DNA of 64,000 nt from Xanthostigma xanthostigma (Eukaryota; Arthropoda; Insecta; Raphidioptera; Raphidiidae): the NCBI GenBank assembly GCA_963575645.1, contig OY754464.1, forward strand, positions 67,678,948 to 67,742,947. Reading direction: 5' to 3'. A program made the translations under genes and the position numbers. The notes under the pieces were generated by a model. That model was not told the origin of the DNA, made no database searches, and saw nothing but the letters and a program-made list of their open reading frames with translations. Shown piece after piece: positions 44,247-55,512 of this stretch (positions within the stretch are counted from its first letter, which is position 1; each line of letters opens with the position of its first letter).

Positions 44247-44948
44247 AAAAAAAATTGGTTGTCTGTAAAGTCGGTTTACGGACGATAGTTTTACGTGATA
44301 ACGTATTCCGTAATACATAACCTAAACCTCCCAAAATTTGGTTTCAATCCGCTTATCCTTGGTGTCGGAATGATAAGAAATGTCAAAAGTGACGTTTGCA
44401 ACTTACAAAGTATTATGTTCTAATAATAATTAGTTATTCCAATAGTTAACTTAGAAGGCTTTGCAAATCACAAAATACTAATGTCAAAAAATAAACATTA
44501 GAAATGCAGCCGTTTTCATGTTAAGACAAGACATACGTTATTTTCTAATTTCCATGTACGGCAAACAAAGACGACCGACCGCGTCGCGCGCGCGCCATGC
44601 AATAGACAACAATGCATTTATACAGCTATTTTTCTATATAAATTTGTATAAAATATTTTTCTATATAAATTTGTATAAAAAAACTGTTTAGGCAAATTCT
44701 GTTATACGAAATCTATGTAAAATGTTCTCCTCTTTCGTTTAAGACTGGTTTCAAACCGATCTGATTTAAATTGAGCGAGAAATTAGCAAAAAGCACGCAC
44801 AGGGTCAGGCGGAACGTTACGCGTTATGCGTTACGCGTTACGAACGTTAGGAACGTTACGTTACACTTTTTCGTACATGCAGCCGGTGTTTTATCAATTT
44901 ATAATATTGGTGATTCATCAATTTATAAGACGTTATCACGTCAAAAAA
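44247..44948 (-). mobile_element. MITE-A, copy 4
   Basis: Complete reverse copy, both ends intact, with two 26-bp tandem units and an expanded GTTACGCGTTA zone. The 109- and 71-codon frames starting inside it are repeat-derived and recur in copies 6 and 7. Confidence 0.9.
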
Positions 44949-45026
44949 CTCGCTCTAAACGCCTACCCCTTTTCACTGCGCAAAAAAATGGATATTTTGC
45001 TCATAGAGTCACCGTACTCTATATCT

Positions 45027-45432
45027 TCATTGCTATACTAAACCATGGAGAGTTTGTTTGTTTGAACGCGCAAATCTCAGAAAATACTAATCCGATTTGA
45101 AAAATTATTTTTGCAAATAGTTCGTTTATTCAGGAACCTGGAAGGCTCTACGCCATATAACTTTATGCTATGATCAAGAAGTGGCATATGTTGAGTCGAG
45201 AGCCAGTTAGCCGAGCACCGAACATTACCGAGAAGGGCCGAACTGTGAATACCCGGGTCAGCGAGGTACCATGCCATACGACTCACTCGTGTGGTCGGCT
45301 CCTTATGCAACAATTGTACTTCAGCGAACTAATTTTTGTTATTGTTTTTGGTTAATTTAACTGAATAATTCTATGCGTTTCGTTAATTTGCAATCTATAA
45401 ATCCGGGCGAAGCCGAATCAGGCTGTTAGTTA
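45027..45432 (-). repeat. Family R repeat, reverse copy with foreign middle
   Basis: GAGTTTGTTTGTTTGAACGC, then CAAATCTCAGAAAATACTAA at the left, and ATCCGGGCGAAGCCGAATCA at the right, are the two ends of the family in reverse. The middle (about 45120-45345) is open on the minus strand for 78 codons (AWYLADPGIHSSALLGNVRC) and looks protein-like, but I do not recognise it. Confidence 0.5.
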
Positions 45433-45453
45433 TGCATAGGAATAGTGTGTGTA

Positions 45454-45771
45454 GTACGCGCCACGAATCTAAAAGGCTCGGAAGTTAGATACGAATATTG
45501 GCTTGCGCTTGTACAGTCTGTTGAAAAACTACAAACTCGCAACTCCCACAAAACTAAATAGCATAACAACTTGACAATAGCGTACTCGACTATACTTTAA
45601 AGCAGGAAAACGACAAGTGACAAAGACAACGAGCGATCACGGCCAATCACCGACGAGCACACGTTCCGTGCAGTTAGCTGGGAGATGGTTGGAGTATCAA
45701 CGGCTCTAAAATGTGCCTTTGTGACGCTGTTTGTGACTAACTTCCAAACCTTTTAGATCCGTGGCGCGTAC
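45454..45771. mobile_element. Family D MITE, copy 3, TA-flanked
   Basis: GTACGCGCCACGAATCTAAA at the left and, complemented, GTACGCGCCACGGATCTAAA at the right, TA on both sides (45452-45453, 45772-45773). The best-preserved copy and the one that fixes the family borders. Confidence 0.85.
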
Positions 45772-45773
45772 TA

Positions 45774-46204
45774 TAACTGTGTTGACTTAACCCTACAAAT
45801 GTATCGCAATGGCACACGAGCACCACACCGGCATATACATTACATATACGTAATCCAGCATGCTTTTCCTTTCGCCTATGCTTCAGCCTGTATGCGGTGG
45901 AATAAAAGAAATCCCTTTTTCTCTAATTTGCATTTCGCTTTTAACTTCAGTTCAAGGCTCTTTTATACTCGTACGTACGCATGCATATAGTAGGTAACCT
46001 ACTCCCTCCCACCGTACCCCCATTAACGTTATCTCTGTCTTTCTCACTTTCACCATTCCATCTTTAAAGCACGTCTTCTGATTACAAACGAAAACCACAT
46101 TCGATATCAGATATCTACCTATTTTATTTAAGGCTGTAGACTTTTTATCAGGTAAAATGCATAAACAATAGTTAGCCTGATTTATTACGTATTTATTTTT
46201 GATG
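45774..46204. other. No recognisable gene
   Basis: A 63-codon frame (45799-45990) has no motif. Otherwise unassigned. Confidence 0.35.
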
Positions 46205-46330
46205 TGAAATATTTAACGGCGCGTTTGGTTGGGAGTAAAACCGTGCAATTGGCGCGACACTTTTCGGGGAACGAAGTTGCGTTTGTATGCGTTGGATTAA
46301 ACATGGCTTTAGTTGAGGGCGAGTTACAAG
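46205..46330 (+). repeat. Dispersed repeat F, copy 1
   Basis: TTGGGAGTAAAACCGTGCAA and the following TTGGCGCGAC, GAACGAAGTTGCGTTTG, TGGCTTTAGTTGA are shared with 58755-58925. Confidence 0.55.
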
Positions 46331-46357
46331 TTTAGGTATATGTATATAGTAGTTTAT

Positions 46358-46656
46358 GATATAGTATAATAAAGTAAATAAAATTTGTGATATCTCGAGA
46401 GGTGACGCGGGTAATAACTAGTATTCAATATGATATTTGCTATTCGTTGCCATTGTTACCTACATAATATGTTCTACGTCATGTAAAAATTAATCAAAGC
46501 ATGCTTAACTAGTTTATTTCTGACAGTTCTACAAGATAAAAGATTTTTTTTTATTTTTAAAATATTTCCGAAACTATAAAGTTTAGAAAAAACAATTTTT
46601 TAACAAAACTCTCTTGAAAAAATAAATAGAGAAATAAGTCGTTATGAAAAGTACAC
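46358..46656 (+). mobile_element. MITE-B, copy 3 (left part only)
   Basis: GAGGTGACGCGGGTAATAAC through GTCGTTATGAAAAGTAC match 56250-56530, then stop abruptly at ACACGGAGAAAAAAT, the start of another element. Confidence 0.7.
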
Positions 46657-47270
46657 GGAGAAAAAATATAATAGGTAACTTGTACTAAAGAAAATGGGTC
46701 AAAATTACTAAATTTGAAGTGTAATATTGAAACGCTATTGTCTGTGTAACAGACTGTAACATATTGTTACACGCTCTCTGTTGGGACGACAAAGAAATTT
46801 GTGAGACAACAATCGGCTCGTCATTCTAACAATGACACACGGATGACTGTGAAACAACAATCGGCTTGATTGTTCAAACAATAACAATATGCGTACCTAC
46901 GCATATTGTTATTGTTTGAACAATCAAGCCGATTGTTGCCAAATTACAGACAACAATGAATGCAAGAGAAGAAAGAACTATCCAATCGACAAATAGTTGT
47001 GATATAAATTAACAGTCAGTACGGGGGACAGTACTGAGGTAACTGCCAAAATAAATAGATAAAAGAACTGTGTAAATAAACAGTGCGCGAACTAAATAGT
47101 TTAACATAAATAATCTCTTCTATATAGTGTGCTAAAATAAACTTTGGTGTGTTTATGTGTTGTAAATATTTTGTGTACATAAATAGTGACTTTGTATTCA
47201 TTATTAGTTATTCTTTTATTTGTTGTTTTGTTTCTGTTACGTTATAGAGAATTATTTTTGTCTGTGTGTT
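46654..47270. mobile_element. Putative element with CACGGAGAAAAA end and iterated words
   Basis: It begins CACGGAGAAAAAATATAAT exactly where MITE-B copy 3 is cut. TGTTACA and AACAAT words recur (TGTAACATATTGTTACA is palindromic) and a perfect long hairpin sits at 46855-46938. The right border (AATTATTTTTGTCTGTGTG near 47270) is only a weak inverted match, so the extent is tentative. Confidence 0.35.
46855..46938. repeat. Perfect hairpin, 41-bp arms, 2-bp loop
   Basis: CAACAATCGGCTTGATTGTT and the next 21 bases pair without mismatch with the downstream complement across a CC loop. A shorter relative, GACAACAATCGGCTCG, lies 50 bp upstream. Arms this perfect suggest very recent origin. Confidence 0.95.
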
Positions 47271-47630
47271 TTGTTAACGTTTCACTATTGTAAATAAATA
47301 TTTTCCACCACGAACTAGAAACAGTTTTGTTACAAAATTATATAGATAAAACAGTCTGCGGTGTCGAGCAGCTCGACTGAAACTCACGCTCATTTCGTTG
47401 CTGTTTCACTTAGCTTTGGTTTGTCAGATACCTGCGAGAAAGCGTGCACGTATCTCCCTGTGCGTTAAGTAAATATAAACGTACAGTCACGGACTTAATA
47501 AAGCTTATGCAACTAGTCAAATGAATAAAATTGTCGACCAATTTTTCTCAGACCATATATATTGACAAAAAATAATAAAAATACAAATCAATATAACACA
47601 GGATGACTTATACAACTAGATTCATCTAAA
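47271..47630. other. No recognisable feature
   Basis: Unassigned. Confidence 0.4.
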
Positions 47631-48055
47631 GGCCGCTGGAAACACAGCTCGGACTTCTGCTGGCCGGCAGGCTGGGTACAAGGCTGCAAATGACTACACT
47701 GCGGGCTCGACTGCTAGCTCGCAAGATAGATTTTAAAATTAGAACAGGGGTTATTTTTCTTGCTTGATCTTCTGCTTGCTCTGAGCAAGAGCCAATCAGG
47801 AAACAGTATCTTGTCACGTGGGCGACATGAACAAACGCCCACAAACCAACATGGCGTCATTCTGCTCAGAGACAACAGACACGTTTTGCTCTGTGTTTAT
47901 ATTTGAACTGTCACTGCGCGCGCACCAGATTCATCCACAAAACGAGCTTGAAAAAAACGTCTCGTGTGAAGCGAGCACATAACAGCAACTAAAAAACTAG
48001 TACCTAGTCAAATCTAGCAAGGAACCTAGTGGCAAATCCAGCCCCGTGTTTAAAC
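47631..48055 (-). mobile_element. Family C MITE, copy 5
   Basis: GGCCGCTGGAAACACAGC at the left; CAAGAGCCAATCAGGAAACA, TTGTCACGTGGGCGACATGA and GGCAAATCCAGCCCCGTGT to the right, where the last few terminal bases are missing. Confidence 0.7.
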
Positions 48056-48594
48056 TTTCTTATAGTCGATAGGACAAATAGGTCATATGCATGAGACTCC
48101 AAATTGGTTTAAATTTTTATTTTGAAATATATTTTAGTTCCTGATCATATCGTAATGGTTATTTTATTAATCTACTCACTGAAAAAAATACAAATAATAA
48201 AATAGAAACGTAGAAAATACGCGCTATTTTCGAATTTTCAAAACGCAGCGTGACGTCAGAGTATATATCAATAACAGTTTCCATGGCGACTGAGTCGTCT
48301 CACAATAAGATTACGTCAGTATTTAGAGAAAACAACAAATAAACTTCATTTAGAACATTGACAATTTGACATCAAAGTTGACATGCATCATATATCGTGA
48401 CGTCACATAAGCCCGCCAACATGGCCGATTGTTTAAACTGTCTATTTTTGAATGTGAAATTTAATTTTTTTTTTCTTATGATAATATTACATTTTTAAAT
48501 GATTATCAATTTTTTTTCGTATTATGGTTGACTAAATAATTTATTAAAAATATAAAAAAAATACATGCATATGACCTATTGGATCGGATCAAAC
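48056..48594. other. No recognisable gene
   Basis: Two CGTGACGTCA motifs (48250 and 48398) resemble CRE-like sites, but no transcript is supported. Confidence 0.3.
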
Positions 48595-48700
48595 GAAAGG
48601 TGAAACGCTTCCCCTTCTTCGACTGCAACTGACAGTTGAGAGGAACGAGTGGGAGAATCGTTTCTACTCTCTCTGTTAAAGCGTCATTCGTGTGGTTAAA
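48595..48700. repeat. Dispersed repeat (AAACGCTTCCCCTTCT type), copy 2
   Basis: GAAACGCTTCCCCTTCTTCG and CAGTTGAGAGGAA as at 1194-1240. Confidence 0.45.
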
Positions 48701-48889
48701 AGAATAAACTAATTATAAACATGAATCAAATCAGTAATATATTTGTCTTAAAAGTGAAATGCTCTATTCTGACTCGTATCAAATGTTTGGAATGTATCAA
48801 TTTGATCGCTTTAGGTTATGTCGGCAACCGAAAAACTCAAATTAAGTCCGGGACTGTACATGACAACGATAAAGCTGCAGTTTCACATA

Positions 48890-48923
48890 CAAGAACTGTA
48901 CAAGTCGCGTTGTACAGTTCTTG
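48890..48923. repeat. Perfect 14-bp-arm hairpin
   Basis: CAAGAACTGTACAA, loop GTCGCG, then the exact complement. Confidence 0.85.
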
Positions 48924-48993
48924 AGATTTTAGGAATCGTTTTCCTACAGTAAAGCATTGAATATTCTCATGTGCAAAAATTTTTTTAAATTTT

Positions 48994-49677
48994 TGACGTG
49001 ATAACGTCTTATAAATTGATGAAACACCAGCTGCACGCACGAAAAAGTGTAACGTTCCGCCTGACCCTGTGCGTGCAAGCGAGAGCGCAGTATAAGCGAT
49101 AGAGAGTCGGTAAAAATATATAATAATAATAATAATAAGGATTTATTGTATAGCCCAGTAGGATACAATCGTCAGTTAAGTTACATTACAAATAATTATA
49201 CCTTTACATAATTTTATAATAATTCATGTATGTTATACGGTTCTTTCGTTATTATGTACTGCTTTAATAAGTTATTAAATTTTTTGCAATTTTTTTCATA
49301 TTTTATGTTAATTGGCAAATGTTCATAAAGTTTTACTCCAGTGTATACCGGACCTTTCTCAAAGAAAGTTGTTCTATGAGGAATAATAGTGGTATTGTTT
49401 CTTGTGTCGTAATGCTTTTCTTTCTCAGTTGGTTTGTTAAAATAACCCAGTGCACACATATGTTTTAAAACTTCGTAGGCATAAATGCCATATAAAGTCC
49501 TAATTTTATTTTCTTTAAATTTGCCCCGACATGACTGTCTGTAATGCAGACTGAATATAGTTTGACAGCTACTAAAATTTAGGTTATGTATTATTAAATA
49601 TGATATTCGAGCGGAATACGTTATCACGTAAAACTATCGTCCGTAAACCGAGTTTACAGACAACCAATTTTTTTTTA
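48994..49677 (+). mobile_element. MITE-A, copy 5, with a LINE insertion
   Basis: The left end TGACGTGATAACGTCTTATA and right end CGTCCGTAAACCGAGTTTAC, with GACAACCAATTTT, are intact. The interior is of the copy-2 type; a reverse LINE tail occupies about 49107-49559. Confidence 0.85.
49118..49559 (-). mobile_element. 5'-truncated LINE 3' end inside MITE-A
   Basis: On the minus strand an open frame reaching 49214 reads IRTLYGIYAYEVLKHM, YDTRNNTTIIPHRTTFFEKG, PVYTGVKLYEHLPINIK, KKFNNLLKQYI and stop. This is the C-terminal tail of a CR1/Jockey-like reverse transcriptase (Y-x-TR, K-x-P-x-Y-x-G-x-K-LY-x-x-LP). The 3' UTR ends in (ATT)n on the minus strand. The fragment splits MITE-A between GATAGAG and TTTGACAGC, as comparison with 30690-30715 shows. 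It is the longest LINE frame in the window, but only the tail remains. Confidence 0.8.
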
Positions 49678-49715
49678 AGGATTTTGTCTGCAAATGGTAA
49701 ATTGGCAGAAAATAT

Positions 49716-50201
49716 TAGTGTCCCACCGAACTTTCGGTTTCGGCAAAAACTGGTTTCGGCTTAGTTTCGGTTTCGGCTGCCATCCGGCCGAAACAGAAAC
49801 TACATTCGGGAGGTTTCGCGCTGAAATCAGACATGTTCGGTGCAACTGCGAGCGACGAAGTGTCTTTTATGCCTCCGCGTTAGTTGCATTATGACTCGCT
49901 TAAACTTGTTTTGTTTGCGTTAGATTTGTAGCTTTTATTTTATTTCATAAGTAGTATTACAAAAAGTTCATTTATTTGTGCTTTTTAAAACAAGAGGGGT
50001 AATATGATATGATAAGTGGTTGAATAGTTAAAATATCAGAGGCTTAATGATGAATATGAGATTGATTTAAAAATAAAAACTGACTATATGATAATGTTTA
50101 CTTTATTTTTCTCACGTAAACATGAAATTTCGGTTTAGGCCAACTGAGACTGAAGCCGAAATTCGGTTTCGGCCGTAAAAACTAGTTTCGGTCGGACACT
50201 A
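49716..50201. mobile_element. hAT-type non-autonomous element (copy 7)
   Basis: Ends TAGTGTCCCACCGAACTTTC and, complemented, TAGTGTCCGACCGAAACTAG; exact 8-bp duplication GAAAATAT at 49708-49715 and 50202-50209. The word TTCGGTTTCGGC is iterated near both ends. Homologue at 59152-59839. Confidence 0.92.
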
Positions 50202-50329
50202 GAAAATATTTTTCCTGCAACTAAGATGTCTCTCAGATGCTGTTCAGTCATTTTCTGCTATTTCGTAGAGAACTTTTGAATTTTGTCGTTTTTTTAAGCG
50301 CCTCAGCGGCGTACCGCAACGCGCTAGAC

Positions 50330-50437
50330 TCCTACTCCCCCAAGCGGATTTGTAGCGGGGAGCTCAGACTACACGAAAGAGAGCGTTTCTGCCATCAAGT
50401 GTTCCTCGACCATTTCTGCCGCCATAGCTCTCAAAAT
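50330..50437 (+). repeat. Dispersed repeat G, copy 1
   Basis: GAGCTCAGACTACACGAAAG, GAGCGTTTCTGCCATCAAGT and GACCATTTCTGCCGCCAT recur, inverted, at 52500-52570. The frame open here is not conserved between the two. Confidence 0.65.
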
Positions 50438-51348
50438 TAACCGTTAATGATTTGTCAAGTTCAGCAGTAGTTGGGACAGTCGCTTTACATATTCACTTAC
50501 ACGTGCGCATAAAGTAAGGTGAGAAGCATGCAAAAGATAAGCCTTTAATTTCAGGTTAGCTACGTCGTTTAACAAATTTTCGGTGTCGTATATCAAGAGT
50601 TCGTGTTGCCTATCTGCAAGCTCTGATGCCTGTTATAAGTAACGGCATTATGTAATATTTATTACATGAAAATTCATTGGAATTGGACACAGTTTTTTTT
50701 GTTGACAGTTTTTTTTTTGACTAACAGTCAAATATAAAACAGAGTGTGCGAATTATGCAGATTTGTGTAAAGAGATGTAAACATTAATTTAAGAATATAG
50801 TAAAATCGCTTTCCATCGAAAAGATGGCGAAGTTATAAGACTTTGACAGACAGACGGACGGACATGACGAAATTATAAGAGTTCCGTTTTTTGCCATTTG
50901 ACTACGGAACCCTAAAAATGCTGTGTCGCTCCATTAAAATTAGAATAATGTTTGATATAAAAGAGAACGAGTACATATAGGCGCTTTAGCTTACGCTATT
51001 CGCGCCTAAAAATTGAAGTGCAGCGTTAACTTATAACAATTTTTTACTACGGTTGTGTCAGACAAATACGATCATTGTGTTACCGTTTCATTGAGCTTAT
51101 ATACAAACCTATTCATCTCTTTAAAGACTATACTATGTAAGAAATAGACAATCTGTAGAATCCATTCGCAAGTTCAGGTATAAAACGATAATTTATTTCA
51201 TTTCTATAAATTTTAAATAACGTTTTTATCACTCCATTTAATAAAAGCTGTGTAACATTTGTCCCGTTGATATACACCAGGAGTGGTGAATCTAGAAGTT
51301 GCTCGACATAGATAGTTGACAATGATTTCGTAGAAATATTAGTTTAAG
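50438..51348. other. No gene; one short common repeat end
   Basis: 50850-50920 (GACAGACAGACGGACGGACA, then GTTCCGTTTTTTGCCATTTG, CTACGGAACCCTAAAAA) is a repeat end familiar from many insects. The rest is unassigned. Confidence 0.4.
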
Positions 51349-52294
51349 GGCCGTATTCATAAAGACTTAAATCTCTCAATAGTTATAGAATCGTTAAATT
51401 TTATTGAACCACTAAGGAAAGTTGGTATTCGTGAAGCAGAACTGTCAAATATATTTAACTAATGTTTCGTTAAGATTTGTGTCCTTATTATAAATTGTAA
51501 GTTGTTCAGTGGATATCAGGTAAAATGAAATATCCCTAAATATCTTATGTTTTTCACGCTGATGAAAACAAAACAATAATCAAATCTTTGTTCTAATATG
51601 TATTATTATTTTTTTGTATACTATGTACCTGTGGGTGTTAGTGACAAATGTCGAAACACCTTTATACTTTTAATTTAAAAAAAATCTTTGTTAACATCTG
51701 ATTATATTATATAATAAATAAGATATCTGACTAATTTTTAGATAATCTTTCGTACTAACCAAATTAACATGTGATCTATGGAGGGTAGAGATTCCTCCAT
51801 GATGTGATCAATAACGCAGCAGCCATATTGGATTAATTGTCAAAAACCGAAAAGAAATGAAATAGAATATATTTCTTTCCTTGTTAAAAACTTAAGTTGT
51901 TAACGATTTTAATAAAGATTGTCTGAAAACTTAGTTCAAAACAGTATTCGATCCTAAAAATAATGACCTCCAAATAAAACATTATTCGAACACAAATTTG
52001 TAATTATCTGGAATAATACCTACTAACCAAATTTACATGTGATCAATAACACAGCAGCCATATTGGATTAAATCTCAAACGTAGAAAAGAAATGGAATAG
52101 AACATATTTTAGTCCTTGTCAAATCGTCTAATAAATAGTTTAATAGGTGGGTCTTCTACCTATTAAATTATTTGACGATTTAAACGTCCAATAGCACTAA
52201 ATGTTTTTTGTGAATGCCAAATCTGTCTATTATTTGGTTTATTAGTACAATCTACCTGTTAAATTACTTATTGGTTCTTTATGAATGCGACCCT
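51349..52294. mobile_element. TIR element with GGGCCGTATTCATAAAG ends
   Basis: GGGCCGTATTCATAAAGACT at the left; GGGTCGCATTCATAAAGAAC complemented at the right. Internal direct repeats: ACATGTGATC...GCAGCCATATTGGATTAA occurs at about 51770-51838 and 52034-52071. Flanks TAA and TAT are only a near-match to a 3-bp duplication, so a PIF/Harbinger origin is possible but not shown. Non-coding. Confidence 0.6.
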
Positions 52295-52499
52295 ATGGCT
52301 AATCGAAAATGATATGAATTTAAGAACAATATAGAAAGATCTAGATCTGAAAACTCAGAAACATGAAATTTAGTTCGATTTTATATGTCAGTCATTTTTT
52401 TCATAAAGGTTAATGGCTTAAAACGAGTCGGTTCCAAGAGTTATTTCTTAGCTCAAAAAGAGATATTCCATTGATCATATTAGTTAGGTATAGGAAGAT

Positions 52500-52570
52500 G
52501 GTGACAGAAATGGTCAAGGAGCACTTGGTGGCAGATACGCTCTCTTTCCCGTAGTCTGAGCCCCCCTCTA
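52500..52570 (-). repeat. Dispersed repeat G, copy 2
   Basis: Complement of 50360-50437. It lies in the middle of a 91-codon minus-strand frame (52410-52685), which is therefore unlikely to be a gene. Confidence 0.65.
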
Positions 52571-52699
52571 TTTCTGGTTTTAATACGTTAAATTGAAATG
52601 CGTTCTCTGTACTCAAGCAATTGGAATTCGATTGCATTTTTCTAAGCGTATTTATTAGGGAAAAAGTCTCAGGCATGTTTGCCACCCCTGTTTTAGGGT

Positions 52700-53260
52700 A
52701 TTCAATACGTATGTATTACTGATATCGGGTCGTCCAAGTTAAAACCAGTTGGGTTGGTTGGGTCGCGTCTGAGTACAAGCGGTGTCAAAACTTATTTAGA
52801 ATGCAAGAAATGCCAGTTAAAAATAATTTTAAAATATCACAATTTCAGCTTGGCAGTGCACAAACTTAGTGCTTGTAATAATACTTCAAGCACTTATTAT
52901 TATGGCTTGAAGCACTTTGTATCTGTTTTACAAAGTTCTTGATGCACATGCATAAAAACTTTATACATAGCACATAAACATTATAAATTGCTTAAGCGTC
53001 AATAAAACGTATTTCGTTTAGAGACGAATTTCTGGTTTGTTAAAGCCAAAACTTTCAGTTTATATTCGCTAAAACACGAGAATAATTTATATTATTTCAA
53101 TTTTTAAATTGCAATTGTTTGGCAGTATAAAAAGCGCTGCCTGCCATGATGAAATGTGACGTCAGACATGTAGTAAATACCTATAAACACACGAAACGTA
53201 CATGGGCCTTGTTTGTTTACTACAAGAATTACGTCACAGTAGGTAAACATGGCGGCTCGT
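52700..53260. other. No recognisable gene
   Basis: Unassigned. GTGACGTCAGACATGTAGTA and TTTACTACAAGAATTACGTC at 53155-53238 form a loose inverted pair. Confidence 0.35.
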
Positions 53261-53261
53261 G

Positions 53262-53460
53262 TTTCACTATTCCGGAAGTGAATCAGTAGTCAGTATTTCA
53301 AATTGTGACATTTTCACTATTTCAGTTTTAGAAAGTATATTTATTAGTGAAAATTTACTAATTTGTTGTGAAAATCACTGATTATCAAGTGAATACAGCT
53401 TTACTTACGCAATTAGTGAACATTTCACTAATTCATGTTTAGAGAGTGGATATGAATATT
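53262..53460. repeat. Region saturated with TTCACTA/TAGTGAA
   Basis: About ten occurrences of TTCACTA or TAGTGAA-like words in 200 bp (TTTCACTATTCC, AGTGAATCAG, TAGTGAAAATTTACTAATT, TAGTGAACATTTCACTAATT). The spacing is irregular, so this is not a simple tandem repeat. The borders are unclear; the right side meets MITE-B copy 4. Confidence 0.5.
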
Positions 53461-53470
53461 TTAAGACAAA

Positions 53471-55512
53471 TTAAAAAATTCCAGCCAATTGGGCGACGGG
53501 ACCATACCAACTTCAAAAATGTTGGCATTTGATTATAATAAAGAAAATAAAATTTCTGATATCGTGTGAGGTGACGCGGGTAATGGCTAGTATTCAATAT
53601 GATATTTGCTATTCGTTGCCATGGTTACCCACATAATATGTTCCACGTCATGTAAACATTAATCAAAGCATGCCGAACTATAGTTTATTTCTGACAGATG
53701 CATAAAACAAAAAACCGGATGATTTTTGTTTATTTTCAAAATATTTCCGAAACTATAAAGGTTAGAAAACAATTTTTGACGTGATAACGTCTTATAAATT
53801 GATGAATCACCAATATTATAAATTGATAAAACACCGGCTGCATGTACGAAAAAGTGTAACGTAACGTTCGTAACGCGTAACGCATAACGCGTAACGTTCC
53901 GCCTGACCCTGTGCGTGCTTTTTGCTAATTTCTCGCTCAATTTAAATCAGATCGGTTTGAAACCAGTCTTAAACGAAAGAGGAGAACATTTTACATAGAT
54001 TTTGTATAACAGAATTTGCCTAAACAGTTTTTTGACGTGATAACGTCTTATAAATTGATGAATCACCAATATTATAAATTGATAAAACACCGGCTGCATG
54101 TACGAAAAAGTGTAACGTAACGTTCCTAACGTTCGTAACGCGTAACGCATAACGCGTAACGTTCCGCCTGACCCTGTGCGTGCTTTTTGCTAATTTCTCG
54201 CTCAATTTAAATCAGATCGGTTTGAAACCAGTCTTAAACGAAAGAGGAGAACATTTTACATAGATTTCGTATAACAGAATTTGCCTAAACAGTTTTTTTA
54301 TACAAATTTATATAGAAAAATATTTTATACAAATTTATATAGAAAAATAGCTGTATAAATGCATTGTTGTCTATTGCATGGCGCGCGGGCGACGCGGTCG
54401 GTCGTCTTTGTTTGCCGTACATGGAAATTAGAAAATAACGTATGTCTTGTCTTAACATGAAAACGGCTGCATTTCTAATGTTTATTTTTTGACATTAGTA
54501 TTTTGTGAAAGCAAAGCCTTCTAAGTTAACTATTGGAATAACTAATTATTATTAGAACATAATACTTTGTAAGTTGCAAACGTCACTTTTGACATTTCTT
54601 ATCATTCCGACACCAAGGATAAGCGGATTGAAACCAAATTTTGGGAGGTTTAGGTTATGTATTACGGAATACGTTATCACGTAAAACTATCGTCCGTAAA
54701 CCGACTTTACAGACAACCAATTTTTTTATACAAATTTATATAGAAAAATATTTTATACAAATTTATATAGAAAAATAGCTGTATAAATGCATTGTTGTCT
54801 ATTGCATGGCGCGCGCGCGACGTGGTCGGTCGTGTTTGTTTGCCGTACATGGAAATTAGAAAATAACGTATGTCTTGTCTTAACATGAAAACGGCTGCAT
54901 TTCTAATGTTTATTTTTTGATATTAGTATTTTGTGATTTGCAAAGCCTTCTAAGTTAACTATTGGAATAACTAATTATTATTAGAACATAATACTTTGTA
55001 AGTTGCAAACGTCACTTTTGACATTTCTTATCATTCCGACACCAAGGATAAGCGGATTGAAACCAAATTTTGGGAGGTTTAGGTTATGTATTACGGAATA
55101 CGTTATCACGTAAAACTATCGTCCGTAAACCGACTTTACAGACAACCAATTTTTTTAACGAAACTTTCTTGAAAAAATAAATAGAATATCTAATAAGCCG
55201 TTATGAAAAGTATACCATTATTATATAAAAAACACCGTTATAGCATATATCTCTTCTGCGCATGCGCCGATTTTCCTCAAAAACAATAGGGCTCTTCATA
55301 TTTGCATATCAAACATCCTCTCAAAATTTGGTTTCGATCCGCTCATCCGTTTGACCTGTATCGTGTTCACAGACTAACAGACGCACAGAGTTTTTCCAAA
55401 AATATGTTTTTTGGATTTGGGGGACCTCAAAACGGAAAAATATTGTAAAATTTTTGAAAAGTGATTTTTGACCTAAACTAGTACCATTCCCCACTTTCGA
55501 ATGGTAAAAAAA
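53471..55512 (+). mobile_element. MITE-B, copy 4, interrupted by nested MITE-A copies
   Basis: 53471-53772 and 55157-55512 together match the undisturbed copy at 56188-56835. The break at GAAAACAATTTT / AACGAAACTTTCTTG corresponds to the T-run at 56470-56478. The intervening 1.38 kb is MITE-A. Confidence 0.88.
53773..55156 (+). mobile_element. MITE-A copy 6 split by MITE-A copy 7 (self-nested)
   Basis: Copy 6 is 53773-54030 plus 54728-55156 (about 685 bp). Copy 7 is about 54031-54727 (about 695 bp) and sits in the CCTAAACAGTTTTTT tract of copy 6; copy 7's own undisturbed tract is at 54280-54300. Both have complete ends. Both insertions are in T-runs, so the direct-repeat length cannot be read. 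Confidence 0.9.

Noticed and set aside
44771-45100. 109-codon frame, with similar frames at 53659-53940, 53947-54150 and 54020-54205
   Set aside because: All lie in MITE-A at the same offset; they recur because the DNA repeats. No start context, no domain, and the frame runs out into unrelated flanks.
48250-48410. CRE-like promoter pair
   Set aside because: Two TGACGTCA words without TATA, initiator or transcript evidence are not enough.
52410-52685. 91-codon minus-strand frame that looks protein-like
   Set aside because: Its centre is dispersed repeat G, also found at 50330-50437 in a different frame.
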